From an uncultured Oscillospiraceae bacterium (GTDB lineage: Bacteria; Bacillota; Clostridia; Oscillospirales; Ruminococcaceae): 27,834 nucleotides of DNA. The notes beneath the pieces were generated by a model. The model saw nothing but the letters and a program-made list of their open reading frames with translations, did no database searches and had not been told where the DNA came from. Position 1 is the first letter of the stretch. Each line of letters begins with the position of its first letter. Where the stretch lies: the NCBI GenBank assembly GCA_900547015.1, contig URFD01000007.1:1-27834 (forward strand), in the 5' to 3' direction. The position numbers and the translations under genes were made by a program. Of this stretch, positions 1 through 6,900 are shown one piece after another.

Positions 1-86
1 ATCTTTGCGCACAGATGCTCCACGGCGTGCGGCATCAGATAGTCGTCGCTATCCACATGCATCACCAGTTCGCCTGTTCTTTCCAT
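1..86 (-). pseudogene. Family 2 glycosyltransferase fragment, cut by the window edge
   Basis: Reading leftward from the ATG at 86, the frame is open to the window edge and gives 28 residues containing TGELVMHVDSDDYL. This is the DxD sugar-nucleotide/metal-binding region of GT-A fold (GT2) glycosyltransferases. In that family about 80-90 residues normally precede this motif. Here the in-frame stop upstream is the spoIIID stop at 114-116, so the N-terminal half of the fold is missing on this side. No convincing Shine-Dalgarno sequence precedes the ATG. The nine codons between the spoIIID stop and the ATG read NYGGSPGKF, which vaguely resembles the NGG region of the family. The best reading is a 5'-truncated remnant, but the rest lies outside the window, so a divergent intact gene cannot be excluded. 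Confidence 0.5.
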
Positions 87-113
87 GAATTTTCCGGGGC
101 TTCCCCCGTAATT

Positions 114-440
114 TTATTTCATTTTTGTACCCGCTTCCATCGGGCAAATTTCCCCTGTTTTCCCGCTTTCCCGTCCGCTATCCCGTATCATCCGGATGTG
201 CTCATACTTTTCCTTGGTCGCCATGCCGCCGCGGATATGACGCTCCTGCTTGTTGCGCTCCAGCACCTGCTTGACCTGCTCATGCAGCTGCGGGCTCAGC
301 TGCCTAAGCCGAATTGTCACATCCTTGTGTACCGTACTTTTTGAGACTGCAAAGCGCTTTGCCGCCTGCCTCACCGTGGCATTCTGCTCGATGATGTACT
401 GTGCCAGCGTCACCGCCCGCTCCTCCGGTAAGCCTTTCAC
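114..440 (-). CDS. spoIIID: Sporulation transcriptional regulator SpoIIID
   Basis: This is the DNA-binding regulator of the mother-cell programme that acts after sigma-E during sporulation. The 108-residue product has a helix-turn-helix at about residues 21-42 (TVRQAAKRFAVSKSTVHKD). It is followed by the family's second basic helix and the RHIRGG motif (residues 67-72). I chose the GTG at 440 because a GGAGGG lies 6 nt upstream. The open frame continues further upstream, but it would run through the terminator hairpin at 554-583. Known family members are about 80-95 residues long, so the tail after residue about 80 (rich in G, E, K, R) is longer than usual. The gene appears to stand alone, with a sigma-E-like promoter at 478-507. 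The assignment is firm; the role of the tail is unknown. Confidence 0.93.
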   Translation of the reverse strand: MKGLPEERAVTLAQYIIEQNATVRQAAKRFAVSKSTVHKDVTIRLRQLSPQLHEQVKQVLERNKQERHIRGGMATKEKYEHIRMIRDSGRESGKTGEICPMEAGTKMK

Positions 441-477
441 GCCGTTCCCTCCCCTGTCCGTTTTGATTTCTGCTATC

Positions 478-507
478 ATTCTATGCAGGACAAGGGAAGC
501 TTTATCC
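478..507 (-). promoter_or_regulatory. Sigma-E-like promoter of spoIIID
   Basis: On the minus strand a -10 element CATAGAAT (478-485) differs by one base from the sigma-E -10 consensus CATACAAT. A -35-like GGATAAA (501-507) with the characteristic ATA core lies 15 nt upstream. The predicted start near 471 leaves a leader of about 30 nt to the GTG at 440. In Bacillus and Clostridium spoIIID is transcribed by sigma-E, which fits. This is a pattern match only. A TATACT nearby (minus, about 533-538) is a weaker sigma-A alternative. Confidence 0.45.
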
Positions 508-553
508 TTTTTACCGCACAACTTCTTGCAGTATAGAATCGCTCTGCCCGAAA

Positions 554-583
554 AAAAGACCTTCTCTTTCGAGAAGGTCTTTT
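554..583. terminator. Intrinsic terminator after the oligopeptide-binding protein gene
   Basis: There is a perfect 13-bp stem, AAAAGACCTTCTC (554-566) and GAGAAGGTCTTTT (571-583), with a 4-nt loop. On the minus strand the stem ends in seven T residues (551-557 read as A on plus), 18 nt after the stop at 601. It should therefore end the solute-binding protein transcript before spoIIID. The symmetry would allow function in both directions, but no plus-strand gene ends here. Confidence 0.93.
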
Positions 584-600
584 GAATGTGGCTCACGTCG

Positions 601-2640
601 TTATTTCTGAGCTGCTGTAAATGCCTCTACCTGGGCTGCTACACCCTTTTCTTCGCTGGTATAGCCCTCGGAGTTGGTTTCCCAGTTCTTCATCTTCGAG
701 TTCTGAACACCGTACTGGCAGTTCATCTTGCTGTCGTTGTCAATCTTGGTCAGACACCAGCCGATACCATAGTTGCATGGGATGGTCAGTGCGTGCTGGA
801 TGAAGAATGCCTCTGCCTTTGCAAATGCTTTGTAACGCTCATCCATGTTGTCGGTGATTGCGTCTGCTGCGTCTACCATTTTGGTGAATTCCTTGTAGGT
901 ATCCAGCAGGTTTTTGTTTGCAGGGGTTTCTTCGGTAAAGTCGTTGACATAGTTGTAGGTGACGCAGTAGTAAGCGTTATCATAGCCATACCGCTGCTGG
1001 CCCAGATAGTTCTGAGGGTCACCGTAGTCTGCGCCCCAACCGTTGATAAAGAAGGAATGGCGATGTGCCTGAGTAACTTCTTTTCTAAAGCTGGATACAT
1101 AGGTCTTGATGTTCAGCTTGACATAGTCATCGCCCAGACAGTCGCTGAAGATCTGTTTCATGACGTTTGCGCCGTCCAGAGCGCTCTGGTTGGAGCCGGA
1201 AATGAAATAGTCCATGGTAACCGGGAAGGTAACGCCCAGAGCGGTCAGCTCCTCGATTGCCTGCTGTTTGTAGGCTGCTGCTTTTTCAGCATCCAGACGA
1301 ACCATGGTCTCTCCGTTTGGCTCCGGCAGACCCATTTCCTGTCTGACCAGCTCGGTGTAGTCGGTTCCGTCGGAGGTATAAACCAGACCCTTCATGGTGT
1401 AGAAGTTGTTCTCGCAAACCATCGGGTCGATTGCGTTGGTTCTCTTGTAGTATTCCTTCAGGTCCAGACCGTAATACCATGACAGACGGAAGGCTTCGTT
1501 TGCAATCGCGGTGTTCCAGTTCACATCCTCGCTGCCGTCGTCGAACAGCTTGTGGTAGTTCAGCTGAAGCTGGTAACAGTATTTGGCCGGAGTTGCCGGA
1601 ACCAGATAGCGGTAGAATTCGTTGTCCGGGTTCTTGGCGATGGTGTTCAGCTGCGACTCGCCAAGATCAACATAATCCACTTCGCCTGACTGATACATAT
1701 GGTACGCAGTATCCGCAGATTCTACCATCTTAACAGAGACGGTATCAAACAGGGTACAATCGGTATCCCAGTACAGTGGGTTCTTGGTATAAATCTTTTC
1801 GTTGTTCTGGATGTAGGTGGTCATGGTGTAGCAGCCGTTGTACCACATGGTTTCGTTGTCAACCGCTCTAAATCCATCGACTCCGATTTCATCGATCAGC
1901 TGCTGCGATGCCGGGTACAGCGAAACATAGGTTGCCAGTGTATCAAAGTATGGTTTCTTGTCGATACAGGTATAAACCAGCGTGTAGTCGTCCGGTGTTG
2001 CCAGTCCGACCATCTCGCGGAATTTGCTGCCCTCTCCCGCTGTCAGCGCATACGCTTCCTCTTTGCTCAGGGTCTTGGTGTACTCATAGTATTCCTGCGC
2101 GCCTTCAATCATCTCCAGCGGCATGGAGGTGTTCGCCGAATCGTTCTTGTGGAAGTTGAGGATCCATTCCAGACCGGTTGCGAAGTCCTGAGCGTTACAC
2201 TCTGCGGTCTCTTCTCCGTTCACATTGACCCATTTTACGCCCTGACGAACATGGAAGGTCCATGTGTGGCCTTCGTCATCGGTTCCCCATTCCTCTGCGA
2301 TACCGGGAACCAGCTTACCGGTATTATCTACTTCCAACAGGCCGTCCATCAAGTTGCTCAGACCCTCAAAGTCCTCGCCCTTCTGAGTATAAAGGATATT
2401 AAAGCCGGAGATTTCCTTAGTAGAAAGTCTGGAAATTACCAAATCTGTGATTGGTTTTCCTTTCTTTTCCTCTTTTTTCTCTTCCTTTTTCTCCTCTTTC
2501 TTCTCCTCTTTTTTCTCCTCGGTCTTGGTATCAGGAGCCTTTGCGGTATCGTCGTCCTTTACCGCTGTACCACCACAGCCACTCAGAACCAACGATGCAG
2601 TTAAGGCCAATGCCAACAACCTCGATGTCATTTCCTTCAT
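601..2640 (-). CDS. Oligopeptide ABC transporter solute-binding lipoprotein (OppA-like)
   Basis: This is an extracytoplasmic substrate-binding lipoprotein of the SBP_bac_5 (peptide/nickel) family, delivering ligand to an ABC permease not present in the window. Residues 1-21 form a lipoprotein signal peptide with lipobox LSGC, so Cys22 is the predicted lipidated N-terminus. Residues about 40-61 are five tandem EEKK units, a charged tether between membrane anchor and domain. The binding domain runs from about 65 to 665, with typical features such as PGIAEEW, WTFHVRQGVKW and a C-terminal GWGADYGDPQNY region. At 679 residues it is longer than many OppA proteins. The RBS AGGAGGG lies about 6 nt upstream of the ATG. 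It is a single gene between its own promoter (2755-2783) and terminator (554-583). The family is certain; peptide as ligand is inferred. Confidence 0.92.
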   Translation of the reverse strand: MKEMTSRLLALALTASLVLSGCGGTAVKDDDTAKAPDTKTEEKKEEKKEEKKEEKKEEKKGKPITDLVISRLSTKEISGFNILYTQKGEDFEGLSNLMDGLLEVDNTGKLVPGIAEEWGTDDEGHTWTFHVRQGVKWVNVNGEETAECNAQDFATGLEWILNFHKNDSANTSMPLEMIEGAQEYYEYTKTLSKEEAYALTAGEGSKFREMVGLATPDDYTLVYTCIDKKPYFDTLATYVSLYPASQQLIDEIGVDGFRAVDNETMWYNGCYTMTTYIQNNEKIYTKNPLYWDTDCTLFDTVSVKMVESADTAYHMYQSGEVDYVDLGESQLNTIAKNPDNEFYRYLVPATPAKYCYQLQLNYHKLFDDGSEDVNWNTAIANEAFRLSWYYGLDLKEYYKRTNAIDPMVCENNFYTMKGLVYTSDGTDYTELVRQEMGLPEPNGETMVRLDAEKAAAYKQQAIEELTALGVTFPVTMDYFISGSNQSALDGANVMKQIFSDCLGDDYVKLNIKTYVSSFRKEVTQAHRHSFFINGWGADYGDPQNYLGQQRYGYDNAYYCVTYNYVNDFTEETPANKNLLDTYKEFTKMVDAADAITDNMDERYKAFAKAEAFFIQHALTIPCNYGIGWCLTKIDNDSKMNCQYGVQNSKMKNWETNSEGYTSEEKGVAAQVEAFTAAQK

Positions 2641-2668
2641 AACTAACCCTCCTTGACGACCTGTTTTA

Positions 2669-2694
2669 AAAGCAAATCCTTTTATTTTTGCTTT
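2669..2694 (-). promoter_or_regulatory. Leader hairpin before the oligopeptide-binding protein RBS
   Basis: An 8-bp perfect inverted repeat, AAAGCAAA (2669-2676) and TTTGCTTT (2687-2694), with a 10-nt loop sits in the 5' leader of the solute-binding protein gene, about 10 nt upstream of its AGGAGGG. It is AT-rich and of unknown role. Confidence 0.35.
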
Positions 2695-2704
2695 CAGATT
2701 TTGT

Positions 2705-2746
2705 GTTTGTGTACAATTTGTTCACAAACGGAAAAGTATTCCGTTT
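2705..2746 (-). promoter_or_regulatory. Two overlapping operator-like dyads
   Basis: Dyad 1 spans 2705-2729 (GTTTGTG-T-ACAA-T-TTGT-T-CACAAAC). Eleven of its twelve base pairs are symmetric around 2717. Dyad 2 spans 2726-2746, with AAACGGAA and TTCCGTTT separated by 5 nt and perfectly symmetric. The two share four bases, and dyad 2 covers the predicted transcription start of the promoter at 2755-2783. The position suggests a repressor operator for the peptide-binding protein gene, but both could instead fold as RNA hairpins in the leader. No regulator gene is adjacent. Confidence 0.5.
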
Positions 2747-2754
2747 ACTTTCAT

Positions 2755-2783
2755 ATTATATAGATTCTAACAATAATTGTCAA
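2755..2783 (-). promoter_or_regulatory. Consensus sigma-A promoter of the oligopeptide-binding protein gene
   Basis: On the minus strand TTGACA (2778-2783) and TATAAT (2755-2760) are separated by exactly 17 nt. Both hexamers match consensus perfectly. The predicted start near 2748 gives a leader of about 108 nt before the ATG at 2640. So strong a core promoter, together with downstream dyads, suggests control by repression. Confidence 0.9.
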
Positions 2784-2853
2784 CGGCAATTTTGTATTTT
2801 GTAAACTTTGTATGTCGTCAATTTGTTTTCTTGTCACTCTGGCAAAAATTTAT

Positions 2854-2882
2854 TTGATTTTATCCCACTGATTTGCTAAAAT
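2854..2882 (+). promoter_or_regulatory. Sigma-A promoter of the nitroreductase-nudix operon
   Basis: TTGATT (2854-2859) and TAAAAT (2877-2882) are spaced 17 nt apart. A TG one base upstream of the -10 makes an extended -10 element. The predicted start near 2889 leaves about 32 nt to the ATG at 2921, with AGGAGG in between. The promoter diverges from the one at 2755-2783. Confidence 0.75.
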
Positions 2883-2920
2883 AAGGATAACCAAATTATA
2901 TTTTTAGGAGGTTTTTTGTT

Positions 2921-3445
2921 ATGTCTGACTTTTTCAAGCTGGTTCAGCAGCGTGAAAGCTGCCGCAACTATCAGCCCGGACACTACCCAACCCGTGAACA
3001 GCTCGTGCACTGTGTCGAGGCTGCCCGTCTGGCTCCTTCTGCCTGCAACTCTCAGCCGTGGAGCTTTATCGTTGCAAACCATGAAGCAGCAGCCAAGGTT
3101 GCTCCCTGCGTCCAGAGCGGCAACGCCAACCGCTTTGCAGAGAACTGCCCTGCCTTCATCGTCATCTTCGAGGAGCCTGCGATTCTGATGGGCGGTCAAG
3201 CCAACCAGAAGTATGCCCAGATTGACCTTGGCATTGCCACCGCTCACCTGTGCTACGCTGCCACCGAGCAGGGACTGTCCACCTGCATCATGGGCTCCTT
3301 CAACCAGCAGCAGCTGTTGGAAACACTCGGCCTTCCTGCTGACAAGACCATCCGTCTGGTGCTGGCAATCGGCTACTCTGCCGACGAGCATCTGCGCGAC
3401 AAAAAGCGCAAACCGCTGGACGAGATCATGACCTACCTCGACTAG
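2921..3445 (+). CDS. Nitroreductase family protein (FMN-dependent)
   Basis: This is a 174-residue single-domain member of the nitroreductase superfamily. These are cytoplasmic FMN enzymes that use NAD(P)H to reduce nitro compounds, quinones or flavin-like substrates. The FMN-phosphate arginine motif is visible near the N-terminus (RESCRNY, residues 11-17), as is the signature APSACNSQPWSF (38-49). A C-terminal conserved stretch (DLGIATAHLCYAATEQGLSTC) lies near residues 102-122. The length is typical of the short clade. AGGAGG lies about 8 nt upstream of the ATG. The nudix gene follows 12 nt downstream, so they form one operon with a shared terminator. The true substrate cannot be told from sequence. 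Confidence 0.9.
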   Translation: MSDFFKLVQQRESCRNYQPGHYPTREQLVHCVEAARLAPSACNSQPWSFIVANHEAAAKVAPCVQSGNANRFAENCPAFIVIFEEPAILMGGQANQKYAQIDLGIATAHLCYAATEQGLSTCIMGSFNQQQLLETLGLPADKTIRLVLAIGYSADEHLRDKKRKPLDEIMTYLD

Positions 3446-3457
3446 CCCGGAAGCGAT

Positions 3458-3862
3458 ATGACCAACATCACCGAGGTGGTCGCCGCCCTGATTTGGTCCG
3501 GCGACCGCTTTCTCGTCTGCCAGCGTCCTGCACACAAGGCGCGCGGTCTGCTCTGGGAATTTGTCGGCGGAAAGGTGGAGCCCGGCGAAACCGGCCCACA
3601 GGCGCTCGTCCGTGAGTGTCGGGAGGAGCTGGGCATCGGGATTTCGGTCGGAACCATCTTTATGGAGGTGACCCACACCTACCCCGACCTCACCGTTCAC
3701 CTGACCCTCTACCATGCCACCATCACACAGGGTCAGCCGCAGCTACTGGAGCACCACGATATGAAATGGATTACCGCCGACCAAATCGAAGCCGACACCT
3801 TCTGTCCGGCTGACATCGAAATCCTGCACGAGATCGAGCGGCAGTATTCTGCACTAAAATAA
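3458..3862 (+). CDS. MutT-type Nudix hydrolase (8-oxo-dGTP diphosphatase-like)
   Basis: This 134-residue protein has a complete Nudix box, from the GGKVEPGE segment through REELG (residues about 37-59). It carries the arginine and glutamates that bind the divalent metal and cleave nucleoside diphosphate-X bonds. The N-terminal VVAALIW strand and the short overall length resemble MutT/CTG pyrophosphohydrolases that remove oxidised dNTPs. The start is ATG at 3458, 12 nt after the nitroreductase stop, with a weak GGAAG in the gap, so translation may be coupled. Pairing with a nitroreductase suggests a redox or nucleotide-damage role, but that is inference. Confidence 0.9.
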   Translation: MTNITEVVAALIWSGDRFLVCQRPAHKARGLLWEFVGGKVEPGETGPQALVRECREELGIGISVGTIFMEVTHTYPDLTVHLTLYHATITQGQPQLLEHHDMKWITADQIEADTFCPADIEILHEIERQYSALK

Positions 3863-3903
3863 GGAGAGAGGACTTTGTACAAAGTCCTCTCTCCTTTTAT
3901 TTT
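3863..3903. terminator. Shared convergent terminator
   Basis: A 32-nt perfect palindrome (3863-3894, GGAGAGAGGACTTTGT followed by its complement) begins directly after the nudix stop codon. On the plus strand it is followed by TTTTATTTT. On the minus strand it is followed by TTATTTTA after the c-di-GMP gene, whose stop (3897-3899) lies in the T tract. It therefore serves both convergent transcripts. Confidence 0.92.
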
Positions 3904-6900
3904 GACCCATTCAGATACTGTGTGTAGAATTCATTCTCCGGAAGCGGCTTGTTGAGATAATATCCCTGAATAATGTCGCAGTCCATCTCCCGCAGAATTT
4001 CCAGATGCTGCTCGGTCTCCACGCCCTCTGCCACGCTGGTGATTCCCAGCTGGCGGCACAGCTCGATGATCTGCTTGACCACCAATCTGGCTCGGTTGTC
4101 ATGATAGATGTCGCTGATAATGCGGCGGTCCAGCTTCAGCGTGCTGATGTTGAGGGAATACAGTACATAGATGTTGCTGTACTCTGCACCGAAGTCGTCC
4201 AGCGCAATCTGATAGCCCGCTTGGACAAACTGATTGACGATTGCCTTCAGGCTGGCATTATCGATGGAGCCGATGGTCTCGGTAACCTCGATTTCCAGCA
4301 GCTGCTTCGGGATGCCAAAGCTCTCCACAATGCGGTTGACCTCCTCCAAAATCCCCGGCTCCAAAATCGTTGCTCGCGAGAAGTTCAGGGAAATCGGGAG
4401 CGGCTCTCTGCCGCACGCCATCCACTGGCGGAGCAGTCGGCAAACATCCCGCAGAACAAACAGGTCGATGTAGCGAATCAGCCCCGCTTTTTCGATATAC
4501 GGCAGGAAGCGCGACGGCGGAATCGTTCCCTTTTCTTGGTCGTAATAGCGCACCAGCGCCTCGGCGCCGCAGATTTCTCCGGTCTTGGTCTTGGCTTTTG
4601 GCTGCAAATAGGTGCAGAATCTGCCCTTGTCGATGGCTGCCCGAACCTCCTTCAAAATCCCGAACACCGTCTGAAAATCGTCGGTGCTGTTTTTGCTGCG
4701 CTGTCGGTTGTCCGCTACTTGAATCTTCTCCTCCAGCTGCATCTGAAGCCGCCCGATGGAAATGTCATTTTCCTCCCAGACTCTGGCGCTGACCAGCAGC
4801 CCGTCCGAATGTTCTGCCATCAGCTCCTCCATCTGCTCATACTTTTCATTGAAGCTCTCATAGGTCATATCCGGACAGAGCGCCACAAAGCTCGCGCCGC
4901 TGATGCGGTAGCAGGCAGACCTGCCAAAGACCTTCTGAAGGGTCTGTGCCGCGAACAGAAGCAGCTCATCGCCCTTCTGCAATCCGTAGGTCTGATTGTA
5001 GCTTCTCAGGTCAACGATGTGGATTCTCACCATCCCGAAGGAGGAGTAAAGGTCCTCGTTGGTATGCTCGATAAAGTAGATAAAGCTCTCGTAATTTTGC
5101 AGTCCGGTCTTGTGGTCAAAGCGAACCGCATATTGATACTGCTCCCGCAGTCCGTACAGGGCTGTACAGCGGCGAATGAAGGCCAGCACAATTTCCAGCG
5201 GCTTGATGGTTCGGATGTTTCGGCAGGCTTTTTCCAGCACCAGACAGCGCTTCAGCTCCTGTCCGCGATAGGTTCCCGCCAGCACGACCGGCAGCTTCGG
5301 CTTTTCCTCGCCGTAATAGCGGCACAGTTCGGAATAGCCCATACTATGCTTATCCAGAATTGTGAGGCTGCTGTGCGGACGAATCTTCTGCATCAACACT
5401 TCCAGCTCGTCCGAGTGTCTGCCTCGCTCTGAGCAATCCAGTTCGAGCCCAGCAATCTGCCAAACCTGCTCCTGCACCAGCCGGTTGGATTTCTTCTCGT
5501 ACCGGATCACCCTTGCTGCGCGGTAGAAGGCCGCCAGATGGCCCATGAACTCCTGTATCACCTCATCCTGCGGAGCGCCGCTCTCAACCTTGGTCCAAGC
5601 ATCATCCAAGATGCTATAAAATTCGGTGTCCTGCAAAACCTCGCCCGTCTCAAACGGTCGTTCCTGCATAGAGATGTTTCGCAGATCACGGCCCTCCTGA
5701 TGGGAAACTCCCTCCCGCACATACATCAGCTTGTTCAGTCCGGAAACAAAGCACTCCCAAGTCTTTGGCTTTCCTTCCTCCAAATCCCGGTTGCAGAAGG
5801 GACAAGGCTCTGTGCGATGATGCAGCAGCTCGTAGCATTTGACAGGGGGATCTGTCACACTGCTCATTCCAAAGGAAATCAGCCCCGTTTGGTTCATCTC
5901 CCGAACCTGCCAGCTTTCCATGTCAACCATCAGCTTGATGCCGACATTCTCTCCGATACCCTCCACCTGCTGATAGGTCATCAGCTTGTTCTTGCCGCTG
6001 AGCTTCACCGAATCCACCACGTGCAGCACTGCTTGATACAGCTGGTCATAGCGCAGATCCGCCGAGAACAGATAGGCAAGACCGCCGGAAACGGTCAGCT
6101 TGACTTCGTCTCTGCCTATCCGATAGGTTCCGCAAAGCTCCTTCCAAATCGTTTGGGCAGACCGATAGATGGCGTCTGCCGATTCCATGTCATAATAAAA
6201 CAGCAGGAAGGCATCTCCGCTGATTCGTCCTGTGATGCACTGAGGTATCATATTTTTTCGAATGATGCCTGCCATCTGTCGCAGCACGCTGTCCCCCATC
6301 AGGAATCCTCCGTCCTGATTGATTCGTTTAAAGTCATCCGCATTCAGCATCAGCATCGCGCAGCTTTCCTGCGTCTGGTTGCTATGCCTGAGGATTCCCT
6401 CCATCAACAGCTTGAGGGTCGCATAATTATAAAATCCGGTCAACCCGTCGCGCTCTGCCTTTTTGCGCAAAACCAGCTCCCGCTTCTTCTGCAAATCGAT
6501 GTTGCGGGCATAGCTGAGCAGAATCAGGTCGCCGTTCTCCGGGTCGGTCACAACACGCATATTCAGCAGCACCCAGAGAATGCTGCCGTTGTGCTGCTTG
6601 CGGAACTCAAAATTGGGGATAACCTTGCCCTGTCGGGCATATTCCCGAATCTTCTCCGGAGTGTAGGATTCTGCAAAACGCCTGCGGTCGTCCTCGTTGG
6701 CGATGGTGTTGTAGATTCTGTCGTACAGCTCTTGAGTCGAGCTGTTCTTGATTTCCTCCCGATTCCACTCGTCGGTATAGCCCAGCATCTCCTCCAAGCG
6801 GTCGGTGGTCAGGTTGATGCGGAAGTTAAAGAGCATATCCTTCGACAGGATTTCGCGCATGGTCTCCTCGCGGAACACCCGAATCTGCGCCTCCTTCTGG

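Noticed and set aside
441..596. N-terminal extension of the spoIIID reading frame up to 596
   Set aside because: It would translate through the terminator hairpin at 554-583, resembles nothing, and a good RBS precedes the GTG at 440.
586..2604. Plus-strand open frames opposite the oligopeptide-binding protein gene
   Set aside because: Antisense shadows; the minus strand has a lipobox, full-length family similarity, consensus promoter, RBS and terminator.
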